From Aquirhabdus parva (lineage in GTDB: Bacteria > Pseudomonadota > Gammaproteobacteria > Pseudomonadales > Moraxellaceae), in the NCBI RefSeq assembly GCF_003351745.1, contig NZ_CP031222.1, forward strand, positions 2,834,207-2,898,206: 64,000 nt of DNA. The letters run 5' to 3'. Below are positions 1-10,330 of the stretch, one piece after another (position 1 is the first letter of the stretch; the number at the start of each line of letters is the position of its first letter). The position numbers and the translations under genes are program-made. The notes beneath the pieces are model-generated. The model worked only from the letters and a program-made list of their open reading frames with translations, did not search any database and was not told the origin of the DNA.

Positions 1-19
1 GGAATTGCCCGTTTACGAG

Positions 20-1294
20 TTAGTCCGCTTTCTTGATCATCAGCAGTGCTGCTAATGTCAGCACTCCCGCAGCAGCCAAATAATAACCAACATAAGCCAA
101 GCCGTAGTGACCCGCTAACCACGTGGCGATATACGGTGCCAGTGATGCACCGACAATACCGGCCAAGTTAAATGCAAGCGATGCGCCAGTATAGCGAACG
201 GCTGTCGGGAAAAGCTCTGACAGCGCAGTGCCGAGTGGCCCATAGGTTAAACCCATGAGGCTTAGACCAATTGCCAGGAATGCGAGCACTTCAAATGAGC
301 TACTTGCCGTAAACAGTGGTGCAAAACACAGACCAAAAACAATAATCGCAATCGTTGCCGCAATCAGCATGGTGCGTGAACTAAAACGATCAGCAAGCAG
401 TGCAGAAACTGGAATCGCCAGACCAAAGAACAACACACCGCCCATTTGCAGGATCAGGAAGTCCTTACGGGTGTAGTGCAGTGCGCTGGTCCCCCAGCTA
501 AGTGCAAACACAGTCATGAGATAAAACAATACGAAAGTAGCCAGCGCTGCGAATGTACCGACCAACACTTTACCGCCATGCTGAGACAACACCGTGCCTA
601 TCGGCAGTTTGACGCGTTCGTTGTTTTCAATCGCTTTTTTAAATGCTGGGGTTTCATGCAAGGTCAAACGTACATATAGACCGACCAAGACCAATAAGCT
701 ACTGGCCAGAAACGGAATACGCCAGCCAAAATCAAAGAACTGCGCTTCGGTTAACGATTGAGTCAATAGCAAAAATAAACCGGTGGAGCACAGAAATCCA
801 ATTGGCGCACCCAATTGTGGAAACATGCCGTACCATGCGCGTTTACCCGCAGGCGCATTTTCAGTGGCGAGCAATACCGCACCACCCCACTCCCCGCCCA
901 AGCCCAGACCCTGACCAAAGCGGCAGAGCGCCAACAGCAATGGTGCCAGCACCCCAATCGACGCGTAGGTTGGCAGTAAGCCAATGATGACGGTCGAGAT
1001 CCCCATGGTCAGCAGTGCCGCGACCAGTGTGGCTTTGCGACCAATCCGGTCACCAAAATGACCAAAGACTGCTGAGCCAATCGGACGCGCAAAAAACGCG
1101 AGGGCAAAAGTCGCTAGGGACTGCAAGGTTGCGGAAGTCGCATCGCCTGCAGGGAAAAAGAGTTTAGGAAAAACCAATACCGCTGCCGTGGCATAGATAT
1201 AAAAGTCAAAAAACTCAATCGTGGTACCAATCAGACTAGCAAAAAGGACTTGAGCCGGTGAGTTGGTTTTGGAGAGCGCATGGGATTGAGACAT
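20..1294 (-). CDS. MHS-family MFS transporter (metabolite:H+ symporter type)
   Basis: A 424-residue inner-membrane protein with about twelve hydrophobic segments. Near the N-terminus it has the run IGTTIEFFDFYIYATAA typical of the metabolite:H+ symporter branch of the major facilitator superfamily, then the loop 2-3 motif GHFGDRIGRKA and an RFGQGLGLGGEWGGA segment. Family members import small organic acids, betaines or shikimate with protons; the substrate here cannot be told. The ATG at 1294 is chosen over the TTG one codon upstream. The gene stands alone on the minus strand and its stop is just inside the window edge. Confidence 0.9.
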   Translation of the reverse strand: MSQSHALSKTNSPAQVLFASLIGTTIEFFDFYIYATAAVLVFPKLFFPAGDATSATLQSLATFALAFFARPIGSAVFGHFGDRIGRKATLVAALLTMGISTVIIGLLPTYASIGVLAPLLLALCRFGQGLGLGGEWGGAVLLATENAPAGKRAWYGMFPQLGAPIGFLCSTGLFLLLTQSLTEAQFFDFGWRIPFLASSLLVLVGLYVRLTLHETPAFKKAIENNERVKLPIGTVLSQHGGKVLVGTFAALATFVLFYLMTVFALSWGTSALHYTRKDFLILQMGGVLFFGLAIPVSALLADRFSSRTMLIAATIAIIVFGLCFAPLFTASSSFEVLAFLAIGLSLMGLTYGPLGTALSELFPTAVRYTGASLAFNLAGIVGASLAPYIATWLAGHYGLAYVGYYLAAAGVLTLAALLMIKKAD

Positions 1295-1398
1295 CAATGA
1301 TTGCTCATATTTTGGATTTATTGAAAGAACTAAAGCGAATTTAGAAGAGGCGTAGTCTAGTCGATTTTTAACCGAGTGTTAAGGGATGTAAACGGATT

Positions 1399-1421
1399 AG
1401 ATCGCCATGCGCAGGCGATCT
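1399..1421 (-). terminator. possible terminator hairpin after the LRAT gene
   Basis: An 8-bp perfect inverted repeat (AGATCGCC and GGCGATCT, 7-nt loop) lies 30 bp past the stop of the LRAT-type gene. The T-tract is on the plus side and not directly next to the stem, so termination of the minus-strand gene is uncertain. Confidence 0.3.
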
Positions 1422-1451
1422 ATCGAAACATCTTTTTTTATAATGAGGTGA

Positions 1452-1916
1452 TTAGGATTGCACACGTGCCAAATGGCGTGCTTCCTGAACTGCGCGCCAG
1501 CCTGCCGCTACTTTGGAGGCCAAATTACCAATCCCTTCAAGCGTCGCAAAGCTAATGGCAGCAGCATTGAAGGTGAGTTTTTTGATTTGTGCACTGGAGT
1601 GCACGCCTGAGATGCACCAACTGACAAAGTGCTCGCAGTTATTAAACAAGATGTGATAGTCGTCTTCGCCCAAGCGGCTATAGGCGCGCTCAACGCTCTC
1701 TGCTCGGTCGAACTTGCGGTCATGCTCTTGCACCCAAAAGCCAAAGCCGTTATCAAAACGTTCAAGCGAAGTAATCGCAACAGGGCCTTTTACTGCGAAA
1801 CCATCGATAAAGCCCGCATAATGCATGACGCGTTGATCACCGATATAGATGCCATGATGGGTAAAACCCATTCTTGGGGTGACGACATGATCACCGAGGC
1901 TGACTGACTTGCTCAC
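1452..1916 (-). CDS. LRAT-domain protein (permuted NlpC/P60 thiol hydrolase or acyltransferase fold)
   Basis: A 154-residue protein with the lecithin:retinol acyltransferase signature. GDHVVTPRMGFTHHGIYIG near residues 8-26 supplies the catalytic histidine (H20 or H21), HYAG follows at 32-35, and the NCEHF box places the nucleophile at C94. In this fold the conserved Cys-His pair performs acyl transfer or thiol hydrolysis; the bacterial substrates are unknown. The GTG at 1916 is chosen because the domain begins right after it and GGAG lies 7 nt upstream. A 36-bp tandem repeat sits immediately upstream of that ribosome binding site. Confidence 0.8.
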   Translation of the reverse strand: MSKSVSLGDHVVTPRMGFTHHGIYIGDQRVMHYAGFIDGFAVKGPVAITSLERFDNGFGFWVQEHDRKFDRAESVERAYSRLGEDDYHILFNNCEHFVSWCISGVHSSAQIKKLTFNAAAISFATLEGIGNLASKVAAGWRAVQEARHLARVQS

Positions 1917-1926
1917 ACGCTATCTC

Positions 1927-2009
1927 CAACAAACAAAGGCGCTGCCACCTCAAAAAAATGCTCAACAAACAAAGGCGCTGCCACCTCAAAAAAATGCTCA
2001 ACAAACAAA
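1927..2009. repeat. 36-bp tandem repeat, 2.3 copies
   Basis: Two perfect 36-bp units (1927-1962 and 1963-1998), each starting CAACAAACAAAGGCGCTGCC, plus an 11-bp partial third copy. They lie in the leader of the minus-strand LRAT gene, beginning next to its ribosome binding site. Because 36 is divisible by three, the plus strand reads as a repeating 12-residue peptide, but no coding role is supported. Confidence 0.95.
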
Positions 2010-2193
2010 TGGTGTCCAAAAAACCATCTGGTCAATTAACGTCCGCATATTACGCCTAACACAAGAGTTGCGTCAATCACATGTTTCCCGTTTTATGCAA
2101 TTTTTGTAAAAAACGGACAATGCCCACTAGACACAATTTCTGAAATTTAAGGTATGCTAGGATTTAACAGATAATGACCAGTGAGTCCGATCC

Positions 2194-2682
2194 ATGACCG
2201 CAGAGCTAGACTTATATACGAGCGTCCCTGCCCTCATTGGCTCTCTGCTCGCCAAGCGACGGATTGAACGGGATTTATCGCAGACGGAAGCCGCGCATTT
2301 TCTAGATATTGGCAACTCATCTTGGTCGCGGATTGAGAATGGTGAAAGCTCACTGACGATTGAACAGCTCTTTTCGATTTGTCATGGCATGGATTTAAAG
2401 CCGAGTGGTTTTTTGGCCTTGGTCGAAGAAAAACGTGACCTTCTAGCGCGTAAAGGCGTGGTGGTCAGCCTACATAAACTCAGCAAAAAGAAACAAGTCA
2501 AACTTGCAGATGCCTTAAAAGGTAAAAGCGGTAAGGACAGCAAAGGCACGTTTGTCATGGAAGTGACAGGCACGGGTCTCTGGCCGTTGATTGGCAATGT
2601 CATCTTTGAATCGGCAGGACTGATTACAGATGAAATCGCGCCAAGTATCACACCCAGCGCGGGTAAAAATAAGAAGAAATAA
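2194..2682 (+). CDS. XRE-family transcriptional regulator
   Basis: A 162-residue cytoplasmic protein with an N-terminal helix-turn-helix of the lambda Cro/CI (XRE) type at about residues 15-70. LLAKRRIERDLSQTEAAHFL is the first helix pair, and SSWSRIENGESSLTIEQL carries the conserved S-x-IE-x-G turn. The C-terminal 90 residues are lysine-rich and not recognisable. It is divergent from the LRAT-type gene, so it may act on the intergenic region with the 36-bp repeats, but no operator was identified. The start is the ATG at 2194; the Shine-Dalgarno match is weak. Confidence 0.85.
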   Translation: MTAELDLYTSVPALIGSLLAKRRIERDLSQTEAAHFLDIGNSSWSRIENGESSLTIEQLFSICHGMDLKPSGFLALVEEKRDLLARKGVVVSLHKLSKKKQVKLADALKGKSGKDSKGTFVMEVTGTGLWPLIGNVIFESAGLITDEIAPSITPSAGKNKKK

Positions 2683-2712
2683 GAGAGCTATTGATGATTC
2701 GCATGCAATAAA

Positions 2713-3444
2713 TCAAGCAATCCCATCGTGATACTTAAAAGAAGCATGGGTGCCATCGCAAAAAGGTTTATTTGACGACTGGCCACAGCGACACAGGGCT
2801 TGTCGATTGCGAATCTCATATGACTGTCCATCCGCACTTTCCACACGAACTCCACCACGTACCATCAGCGGTCCACTACAACCGATAGCCGGATCTTCAA
2901 TGGGATGAATCCCGATGGTTTCTTTGCTTTCAATCGGTTGCTGCGTTTCTCGATCCCAGACCAACAAGCGACCACCAGCGCAGTTATGAACCATGAATTC
3001 GGTCAGCCGCTCATGCTGCTCCCCTTTCATCTGAACCTCACCCCAGACTTGATGGCCGTTATCGCAGAAGCGTGAAAAGGCACAATAAGACTCGTTGTCG
3101 GTTAGCAGTTGTGTGGGTCCGTCGAATTCTTTAGAGCCCGCCAAAAGGGGCTGAAAACTGGCCGTTTCGGTTAAATCAACAGGGGCTTTAAGATGTGAAC
3201 CATCGCAAAAAGGCGCATGTTTGCTGTGTCCACAGCGACATAAAGCCATTGATTCTGAGGACTCGAAGGATTTGCCTGCGGCGTATCGACCCGAGTTACC
3301 CGTTTCATTTTTTTCGATAATCACTTGCTGGACTGGCGGCTTGCCGTGGACTAGATAAGGTCCGCCTTTAGTCACCTGAATATAGATATCTTCGGGTGCA
3401 GGCACAGTACCGATTTGAACGATATGATCAATCTTTGTTGTCAT
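2713..3444 (-). CDS. CDGSH iron-sulfur protein with two CDGSH motifs and a central ferredoxin-like segment
   Basis: A 243-residue soluble protein. Two CDGSH-type [2Fe-2S] motifs are visible: CRCGHSKHAPFCDGSH in the N-terminal third and CRCGQSSNKPFCDGTH near the C-terminus, each C-x-C-x8-C-x3-H. Between them the segment ESYCAFSRFCDNGHQVWGE resembles the divergent 4Fe-4S domain often fused to CDGSH proteins. Such proteins are thought to work in redox or iron-sulfur homeostasis. The ATG at 3444 is chosen because AGAGGTG precedes it at good spacing; a GTG nine bases upstream is less likely. It converges on the XRE regulator. Confidence 0.87.
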   Translation of the reverse strand: MTTKIDHIVQIGTVPAPEDIYIQVTKGGPYLVHGKPPVQQVIIEKNETGNSGRYAAGKSFESSESMALCRCGHSKHAPFCDGSHLKAPVDLTETASFQPLLAGSKEFDGPTQLLTDNESYCAFSRFCDNGHQVWGEVQMKGEQHERLTEFMVHNCAGGRLLVWDRETQQPIESKETIGIHPIEDPAIGCSGPLMVRGGVRVESADGQSYEIRNRQALCRCGQSSNKPFCDGTHASFKYHDGIA

Positions 3445-3620
3445 GACACTCACCTCTGAAAATACATTGATTTAAATGGTTTACAGGTGGTCACAGACCG
3501 CATGCTCACCCCATGAACGCAACAGCACTCATCACAATAAATAGGCTTTTCCTAACGGGGAGTCAATCAACAAACGATCGATATTCACAAAACAGCTATA
3601 TATAGGGCGGTTAAATACAA

Positions 3621-3668
3621 AAAAGAATCCCTGCTCATGCGACTTAATGCATGAGCAGGGATTCTTTT
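3621..3668. terminator. strong bidirectional-type terminator hairpin
   Basis: A perfect 20-bp inverted repeat (AAAAGAATCCCTGCTCATGC, 8-nt loop, then its reverse complement) has A-rich and T-rich flanks in both directions. It lies 29 bp past the stop of the minus-strand HAD gene, whose transcription it should end. Confidence 0.85.
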
Positions 3669-3696
3669 GCAAATAGGCAGAGTTGCCGGAATGAGC

Positions 3697-4386
3697 TTAA
3701 ACGCTTTGACTGACTTTAGTATTACCCAAAACGTGCCCTAGCTCAGCTACGGTACTGACCAAAGCCGTTGGTGCGCAGCTTGCCAACTCTTCACGCGAAT
3801 GCGCACCCCACAACACACCCACTCTCGGCATATCCAAGGCTTGCGCCATTTTCAGGTCAAATGAGGTATCACCAATCATCACCGCGTCGGCAACATCGAT
3901 CCCGGTTGCCTCAAGAATATGGGTCAACATCAACGGATCAGGTTTAGATTTAGCTTCATCTGCACTGCGTGTCATCACGAAGTAGTCACGCAGTCCACTT
4001 TGATCAAGCACACGATCCAGACCGTTACGATTCTTGCCCGTTGCTACAGCAATCTTGATATCGCGTGCACGTAATTCATCCAGAACATCGGTTAACCCTT
4101 CAAACACAGGCGCGATGTTGTTGTAGGTATGGTAATGCTTGGCATAGACCTGACGCATTTCATCATGACGATCCGCATGATTGGGGAATAAGCGATGCAT
4201 GACTTCAGGCAGCGCCAGTCCAATGATGTGCTGTGCGGCCGCGGCGGGTAGATCGATGTCAAAATGACGCCCAACCGATTGTAAACTCGCCACAATCTGC
4301 CCCACCGAATCCATCACGGTGCCATCCCAATCAAAGATGGCGAGTTTTAGGTTATCGTTAAAACGGTATGTTCCAATCTCAGACAT
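3697..4386 (-). CDS. HAD-superfamily hydrolase, phosphoglycolate phosphatase-like
   Basis: A 229-residue cytoplasmic HAD phosphatase. Motif I is FDWDGTVMDS near residue 18 (nucleophile Asp and general-acid Asp), motif II lies in IAVATGKNRNG, motif III is the KSKPDP region, and motif IV is MIGDTSFDL. A helical cap between motifs I and II gives the subclass IA architecture shared with Gph. The gene follows rluC on the same strand by 120 bp, an arrangement I recall from Acinetobacter. The substrate is not determined; phosphoglycolate or another small sugar phosphate is plausible. Confidence 0.88.
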   Translation of the reverse strand: MSEIGTYRFNDNLKLAIFDWDGTVMDSVGQIVASLQSVGRHFDIDLPAAAAQHIIGLALPEVMHRLFPNHADRHDEMRQVYAKHYHTYNNIAPVFEGLTDVLDELRARDIKIAVATGKNRNGLDRVLDQSGLRDYFVMTRSADEAKSKPDPLMLTHILEATGIDVADAVMIGDTSFDLKMAQALDMPRVGVLWGAHSREELASCAPTALVSTVAELGHVLGNTKVSQSV

Positions 4387-4506
4387 GCACTCATCATCCT
4401 CATCGCCAATAAAATCGCCAAAGACATGATGCTTTGGCGACTTTGATTTAAAATTTCAAACCTTTTCTGCGGTTAGCCGCAAAGGAAATGATCGTGCGTA
4501 ATACGA

Positions 4507-6093
4507 TCAACGATGCCCTTTCACTTCACCCTTCAATTGTTCAATCAACGTCACAAAGTCATCTGGCTTTGGTGATTCAAACAAAGGATAGCCAGGAACA
4601 GACAGACGCACAGCGTGTAAGCACAAACGGCGTGCTTCAGCACCTTGATAAGGACGCTCATGACCGTACTTGTCATCGCCCAAGAGCGGATGGTTGATCG
4701 ACAAACCATGCACACGGATCTGATGGGTACGACCAGTTAGCGGACTCGCTTCAACCAATGTGGCATGCGCGTAACGTTCAACGACCACAAAATCCGTCTG
4801 ACTTTCTTTGCCATGACTGTCTTTATCAGTCGCCACACGAACTCGGCGCTCACCGCTAGGCAGTTCGATTTTAGCTAGTGGCACATCGACGCGCTGTTTA
4901 TCGAGTGTGACCACACCCTTCACGATAGCAAGGTAAGTCTTACGGATTTTGCCTTCGCGCAGATAATCCTGCAGCACCTTCAGCGTTGAACGCTTCTTGG
5001 CAATCATCAGCAATCCCGAAGTCTCGCGGTCTAAACGATGCACCAACTCTAAATAAGGCTTACCCAAAGTCTGACGAATCGCTTCGATCACGCCAAAATC
5101 CACACCACTGCCGCCATGTACAGCAAGACCTGCAGGTTTATTCAGGACGATTAAGCCTTCATCTTCATAAAGGATACGTTCCCGTAAGCTATCCGCAAGA
5201 TTCTGCCCAATGACTGGCGGCGCGCCAATCTCACGCATACGGATCGGCGCAACACGAATCAAGTCACCAGTTTTGATACGGGTATCCTGTTTCACACGAC
5301 CTTTATTAATGCGGACTTGCGATTCACGGATTAAGCGATAGATCCGAGTCTTGGGCACGCCTTTGAGACGTGCAACTAAGAAGTTATCTAGGCGCTGACC
5401 GTCATGATCTTCATCCACGGTATACCACGTGACTTGTGGCACATTGGTTTGGGCGGGGACAAAAGGCGCTTTCGGTTTAGGCGTGCCATTTTCAGACAGC
5501 TCTTCAACCACCTCAGAGGTATCTACAGGCTGATACTTCCAATACACCGCAGTTTCGGCACTACCGAAAATCGCATCTTCTGGATCCTCTTCATCGTTAT
5601 ACGCGGCTGCAGGCTTAGAGCGCGTATCAATGCGTTTGCGTTCTTCATGTTGCTGCGGTGCATCAGGACCGCGATGCTTGTTTTGCTGATTGCGATTTAA
5701 AAAGGTGCCAGCGCGTGAGCGCAATTGCGGCTTACCACGTGAATCTGGACGGCCACGCGACTCACCAGAACCACCACGGCGATTGCCAGATGCACGCTCA
5801 TTGTCCCGAATACCCGCTTCTAAGCGATTTTCAGCAGCAGATGGCGCAGCGCGCTGTTCGCTTGGACGTGAATCCTCGGTTTGCGGACGCGCAGGGCGTT
5901 TTTTAGGTTTAAAAGCTTCTGAGCGACGGCTGTCAGCTGGGTATGAAGACGGTGCACGGCGTGATGGGGCGTGCGTTGATCGCACCCGAGTCTTATCAGA
6001 AGCGGGTTGCTCTTTACCACGGAAATCGTCATTTGACGGGGTTTCCGCATCTGAGCGGTGTTTTTTTGATGTTTGTGCGCGAGAAGTTGTCAT
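4507..6093 (-). CDS. rluC: 23S rRNA pseudouridine synthase RluC with a long basic N-terminal extension
   Basis: Residues from about 220 to the end are a complete RluA-family enzyme. They hold an S4 RNA-binding domain (QRLDNFLVARLKGVPKTRIY and onward) and the catalytic motif HRLDRETSG with nucleophile D355, followed by LTGRTHQIRVH. RluC isomerises uridines 955, 2504 and 2580 in E. coli numbering. The first roughly 215 residues are an unusual Arg/Ser/Pro/Glu-rich, probably disordered region, making the 528-residue protein far longer than the usual 310-330. No methionine occurs between this tail and the S4 domain, and the tail is open from the ATG, so it is likely real. Confidence 0.92.
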   Translation of the reverse strand: MTTSRAQTSKKHRSDAETPSNDDFRGKEQPASDKTRVRSTHAPSRRAPSSYPADSRRSEAFKPKKRPARPQTEDSRPSEQRAAPSAAENRLEAGIRDNERASGNRRGGSGESRGRPDSRGKPQLRSRAGTFLNRNQQNKHRGPDAPQQHEERKRIDTRSKPAAAYNDEEDPEDAIFGSAETAVYWKYQPVDTSEVVEELSENGTPKPKAPFVPAQTNVPQVTWYTVDEDHDGQRLDNFLVARLKGVPKTRIYRLIRESQVRINKGRVKQDTRIKTGDLIRVAPIRMREIGAPPVIGQNLADSLRERILYEDEGLIVLNKPAGLAVHGGSGVDFGVIEAIRQTLGKPYLELVHRLDRETSGLLMIAKKRSTLKVLQDYLREGKIRKTYLAIVKGVVTLDKQRVDVPLAKIELPSGERRVRVATDKDSHGKESQTDFVVVERYAHATLVEASPLTGRTHQIRVHGLSINHPLLGDDKYGHERPYQGAEARRLCLHAVRLSVPGYPLFESPKPDDFVTLIEQLKGEVKGHR

Positions 6094-6850
6094 GAAAATG
6101 TATGCTTGTTGCCAAAGGTTTGCTATAGTCGGCGCACGGAAAACGGTCTAGCCTGCTTGAAATCCAAAGCAACTAATGACTATCCGGACAAATACGCCCC
6201 GTCGAGGCTTTCTAGTATATCGACAAAACCCGTTCTTGCTTAACTCTTCGACACAGATTTATGTACACAACCGTGTAAATAGATCAACGGTGAAGAGTAA
6301 CAACACGGTTAACGGTTCTTTTTGCCCTGATTGTTTAGACGCATGGCAAAGAACCACACATAAAACCGATGCACACCAGACAGGTTGATTGCCTGTATTT
6401 GCATCGATGCTTGATTGGTTTAGCCTGATGACAGGCAAGGAAGAGCACAGTACGCTTCATGGTTTTTGCTTACAACAAAGCCATGTAATCACAAGTGTCT
6501 AAAGCCCCTTGCATCATTCCGCACTCCACTCACAGACACTGATGTTGATACTGACTACACCCAAAATACTTGCTTTGCTGTTTAATTGAACTTCAACTTT
6601 AAGCAGCAAAGAGATGAATGAATGACTTATGCGCAAATCAGGCTTTGCCTGATGTAATGAATAGAACTATGCAGCAAGATGAGGATTTACACCCAAATCT
6701 TTTGCACTACATGCTTTTACCAAAAGTCCATGTGACTGGTTTCTAACGCGCTAATATTTCAGAACTTGCTAGACGTATTATTGTTGAATGATCTTGCAAG
6801 AGACCACCGTCTGCCGTGTGTGTCGCACCAAATAAAGGTGTCACACTGCA
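6094..6850. other. 757-bp intergenic region between rluC and rne, containing the rne leader
   Basis: This region holds the divergent promoters of rluC and rne. I could not assign a convincing -10/-35 pair. A 70-codon frame at 6176-6388 has no recognisable content and is not called. In E. coli the rne 5' untranslated region is several hundred nucleotides and mediates autoregulation by RNase E; the size of this gap allows the same here, but that is inference. Confidence 0.6.
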
Positions 6851-9800
6851 ATGAAACGTATGCTGATAAACGCGACACATGCCGAAGAAATTCGCGTCGC
6901 ACTGATTAACGGTCACCGTCTTTACGACTTTGACTTAGAAAACCGCACCCGCGAACAAAAGAAATCCAACATCTATAAAGGTCGCGTCACACGCGTCGAA
7001 CCTTCCCTCGAAGCAGTCTTTGTTGAATATGGTTCCCAGCGTCAGGGTTTCCTGTCGATGCGTGAAATCGCCAATTCATACCTGAACAAAGATCCTCGCT
7101 CAACCAACAATATCCGTGAATTGATCACCGAAGGCACTGAGCTGCTCGTTCAAATTGAAAAAGAAGAACGTGGCAACAAAGGCGCTGCCCTCTCGACATT
7201 CATTTCACTGGCAGGTCGTTATTTGGTGTTAATGCCAAACAACCCTAAAGGCGGTGGTATCAGCCGTCAAATCGCGGGCACTGTCCGTGAAGAGATGAAA
7301 GAAATCCTGTCATCACTCGAAGTACCACGTGCCATGAGTGTCATCGTGCGTACTGCAGGGATTGGTCGTAGCCAAGAAGAGCTACAACAAGACTTGCAAC
7401 ACCTGCTCGGTCTTTGGCAACAAATTCAAAATCTAGCGCAATCTGGCCCATCACCAATGCTCGTCCATCAAGAAGCGGGGGTCGTTACCCGTGCAGTGCG
7501 TGATTACTTGCGTGATGATATCGGCGAAATCCTGATTGATAATGAACAGGCTTATAACGAAGCGTATACCTTCGTACAGCAAGTCATGCCGCATCAGATT
7601 CATAAAATCAAAAAACACTTGGCCAATGAACCATTGTTTGCAAGCTTTGGCATCGAAAGCCAAATCGAAACCGCTTATCAACGTGAAGTGAAGCTGCCAT
7701 CAGGCGGTTCGATCGTGATCGATCAAACTGAAGCGCTGGTTTCTATCGACATCAACTCTGCTAAAGCCACACGTGGCGCCGATGTTGAAGATACCGCCCT
7801 CAACACCAACCTTGAAGCGGCTGATGAAATTGCGCGTCAATTGCGCCTACGCGACATGGGCGGTCTAGTGGTTATCGACTTTATCGACATGGGTAAAGAT
7901 CGTAACCAACGTGCAGTTGAAGCACGTCTGAAAGAAGCCACCCAAAGCGACCGTGCCCGCATTCAATTCGGTTCACTGTCACGCTTTGGTCTGCTTGAAA
8001 TGAGCCGTCAGCGTCTACGTCCATCCCTAGAAGAAGCGACGGGTTACGTCTGCCCACGTTGCCACGGCACAGGCATGATTCGTGACTTACGTTCATTGTC
8101 CCTGTCGATCATGCGTGCGATTGAAGAAATTGCGCTGCGCGAGCGTCAAGGCGAAGTCCAACTACAAGTTCCGATTGAAATCGCAGCGTTCTTGCTAAAT
8201 GAAAAACGCGACTCTCTCGTTTACTTAGAGCAAACCAGCCGTTGCCGCATTACCATTTTGCCGCACCCACATCTGGAAACACCGCACTATCACATCAGCT
8301 TTAACCGTGAAGGCAATGCACCAGCAAGCTACGAGCTGATCGAACGTGATGAAGCCCTCGGTTATGAAACCGACTGGCAACAACCCGGTCAAGTAGCCGC
8401 CCCAGCGCCTGCACGTCAAAATCGCGCCGCTTCCGCTGCTCAAGCACCAGCTGCTGCACCAACAGCACCTGCCAGCGTTCAATTCGCATGGCTTGAAAAC
8501 CTGTTCACCCCACGCCAAGCCCGCCCACAAGGTGCCGCAAGCAGCAATGATGCAGCCAGCGCCATCGAACAATTAGTCAATGGCGGCGCAGTCAGTCGTG
8601 GGATTTACGGTGAAGTCACCACACCAGCACCACGTGATCGCCATGCGGTTGCGGATGTACAACCCAACGCCTATGCGACGGGTACTCCCACAGCACAGGC
8701 AGGTCAAACCCCAGCGGCACAGCCGCAAGGGGGGTCCAACCAAAAGCGAGACCGAAACAACCGCAATCGACGCGGTCGGGACAACAATCCCAATAACAAC
8801 ACAAACGTCGATAACGGCGCAAACGACAACCTACAGTTTGCCCAACCTCCCGTTGACAACGCGGCCTTCGGAGACGAAGCCCCAGCACCGCGCCATCGCA
8901 ACCGCCGTGGTGGACAAAACAACGGTCAAAACGCGAACCAAAACGATGCCGCCAATGTCGAACGCGACATCAACGCAGCGCCGGAGTCCAACAACTCAGG
9001 TAATGTTCCGCCTCGCCGTGATCGTAATAGCAATCGCAACAGCCGTGGGCCTCGCCAACGTGATGCGAGTGTACTTGCACCATCCGCTGACAACGCAGCA
9101 TCCGCAGACGTCCAAGTCGCTGAGCTAAATGCAGCACCAGCCGCGATTGCAGAAGTTGCAGCAAACCCACTGGCAACGCAAGTGATTGCCAATGGCGATG
9201 AGCAAAGCACAGGCAATCTCGTAGTCTTTGGTCTGGATGACTCTGCATCCACCAGCACGACTCCACTGGTTAGTGAAGTGCCTGAAGTGGTTGCAGCAGC
9301 AGAACCATCAGAAGGCGTCCATGAAAATGGCCCAACTGAAGACGTGACTGCAGCCATCGCCGCTGAAGCCCCACGCGCCGCCAACGATCCACGTGAACGT
9401 CGTCGTCGCCGTGAATTGGGTCTGGATCAACCAGAGCCAGTCGCAGCAGTTGCCGCTGCTGAACCTGTTGTTCACTTTGAGCCTGTCGCTGTACATGGTT
9501 CAGTGGGTGAATATGTGGTTGACGTATTAGGCGCAGAAGGGACTACCCTGCTTGCTGAAGGTCGCGTTGTTGAAGCGTTCTTAAAAGCACTGCATGGTCG
9601 CCCAGTCGTCACAGCCCCTCTGGTCGTTGCAGAAGTCGCACCCGTTGTGACTGAAGTAGAGGCAGCACCCGTTGTTGCTACTGCAGCAGCGTCGTTGCCA
9701 CCGATGACCACTGAAGTGATTGCACCGCCAGTCGCTGACCGCCCACGCGCAGCCAATGACCCGCGTATGCGTCGTCGTTTGGCCGCCGAAGCCGCAGCGC

Positions 9801-10318
9801 GTGCTGCTGCAGGTATCCCTGAGCCAGCCGAAGCCGTAGAAGTAGTCGTTGTCGCTGAAACGACAGAAGTTGCTGCGGCTGAAGCACCGGTTGAGGTGGT
9901 TGCTGAGACTACAGAGACCACTGCAGATGTCGTGACCGCACCAGTTGCAGTTGTGGAAGAAGCACCAGTCGCTGAAGCTCCTGTAGCCAGCTCAGGCTTG
10001 CAAGCCAACCTGATCTTCCCTGCCGCTGAAGAAACCATTGCTGTTTCAACAGAAACGGTAGCCGTTGAATCAGCAGTCAGTGAGTCAGTTGCTGCCCCTA
10101 CAGAAGTTGTCGCAGAAGCTGAATCAGCACCTGTTGCAGTTGAAGTTGATGCTGAGCATGATGATGAAGACGGTGATGACTTCGTCGAAAGTGCGGAAGG
10201 ATCAGATGAGGATCACTCCCACGAGCCTGAAAACTCAAATCTGGACAGCCGTGGTCGCCCACGTCGTCCACGTACTGGCGGACGTCCTCCAAAAAAACGT
10301 GCTCCAGCCGTCGAGTAA
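6851..10318 (+). CDS. rne: Ribonuclease E
   Basis: A 1155-residue endoribonuclease, the core of the RNA degradosome, acting in mRNA decay and in rRNA and tRNA processing. The N-terminal catalytic half begins [18 protein letters not shown]. It carries the S1 RNA-binding region, the 5'-sensor/RNase H-like part, the Mg-binding aspartates in [12 protein letters not shown] and [11 protein letters not shown], and the zinc-link CPRCHGTG near residue 405. The C-terminal roughly 650 residues are low-complexity Ala/Val/Pro/Glu-rich with arginine patches, including two copies of PRAANDPR followed by Arg runs, and a basic C-terminus. These patches probably bind RNA or partners. A terminator follows directly. 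Confidence 0.97.
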   Translation: MKRMLINATHAEEIRVALINGHRLYDFDLENRTREQKKSNIYKGRVTRVEPSLEAVFVEYGSQRQGFLSMREIANSYLNKDPRSTNNIRELITEGTELLVQIEKEERGNKGAALSTFISLAGRYLVLMPNNPKGGGISRQIAGTVREEMKEILSSLEVPRAMSVIVRTAGIGRSQEELQQDLQHLLGLWQQIQNLAQSGPSPMLVHQEAGVVTRAVRDYLRDDIGEILIDNEQAYNEAYTFVQQVMPHQIHKIKKHLANEPLFASFGIESQIETAYQREVKLPSGGSIVIDQTEALVSIDINSAKATRGADVEDTALNTNLEAADEIARQLRLRDMGGLVVIDFIDMGKDRNQRAVEARLKEATQSDRARIQFGSLSRFGLLEMSRQRLRPSLEEATGYVCPRCHGTGMIRDLRSLSLSIMRAIEEIALRERQGEVQLQVPIEIAAFLLNEKRDSLVYLEQTSRCRITILPHPHLETPHYHISFNREGNAPASYELIERDEALGYETDWQQPGQVAAPAPARQNRAASAAQAPAAAPTAPASVQFAWLENLFTPRQARPQGAASSNDAASAIEQLVNGGAVSRGIYGEVTTPAPRDRHAVADVQPNAYATGTPTAQAGQTPAAQPQGGSNQKRDRNNRNRRGRDNNPNNNTNVDNGANDNLQFAQPPVDNAAFGDEAPAPRHRNRRGGQNNGQNANQNDAANVERDINAAPESNNSGNVPPRRDRNSNRNSRGPRQRDASVLAPSADNAASADVQVAELNAAPAAIAEVAANPLATQVIANGDEQSTGNLVVFGLDDSASTSTTPLVSEVPEVVAAAEPSEGVHENGPTEDVTAAIAAEAPRAANDPRERRRRRELGLDQPEPVAAVAAAEPVVHFEPVAVHGSVGEYVVDVLGAEGTTLLAEGRVVEAFLKALHGRPVVTAPLVVAEVAPVVTEVEAAPVVATAAASLPPMTTEVIAPPVADRPRAANDPRMRRRLAAEAAARAAAGIPEPAEAVEVVVVAETTEVAAAEAPVEVVAETTETTADVVTAPVAVVEEAPVAEAPVASSGLQANLIFPAAEETIAVSTETVAVESAVSESVAAPTEVVAEAESAPVAVEVDAEHDDEDGDDFVESAEGSDEDHSHEPENSNLDSRGRPRRPRTGGRPPKKRAPAVE

Positions 10319-10330
10319 ACCCCAAAAAGC

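Noticed and set aside
5690-6151. 153-codon plus-strand frame antisense to the rluC N-terminal tail
   Set aside because: The tail's Arg/Ser codon bias opens the opposite frame; no start context and the rluC frame continues into a clear enzyme.
6176-6388. 70-codon frame in the rne leader
   Set aside because: No ribosome binding site, domain or conserved feature, and composition looks non-coding.
9472-10038. 188-codon minus-strand frame inside rne
   Set aside because: Low-complexity Ala/Thr/Ser translation caused by the biased codons of the RNase E tail; no start signal or domain.
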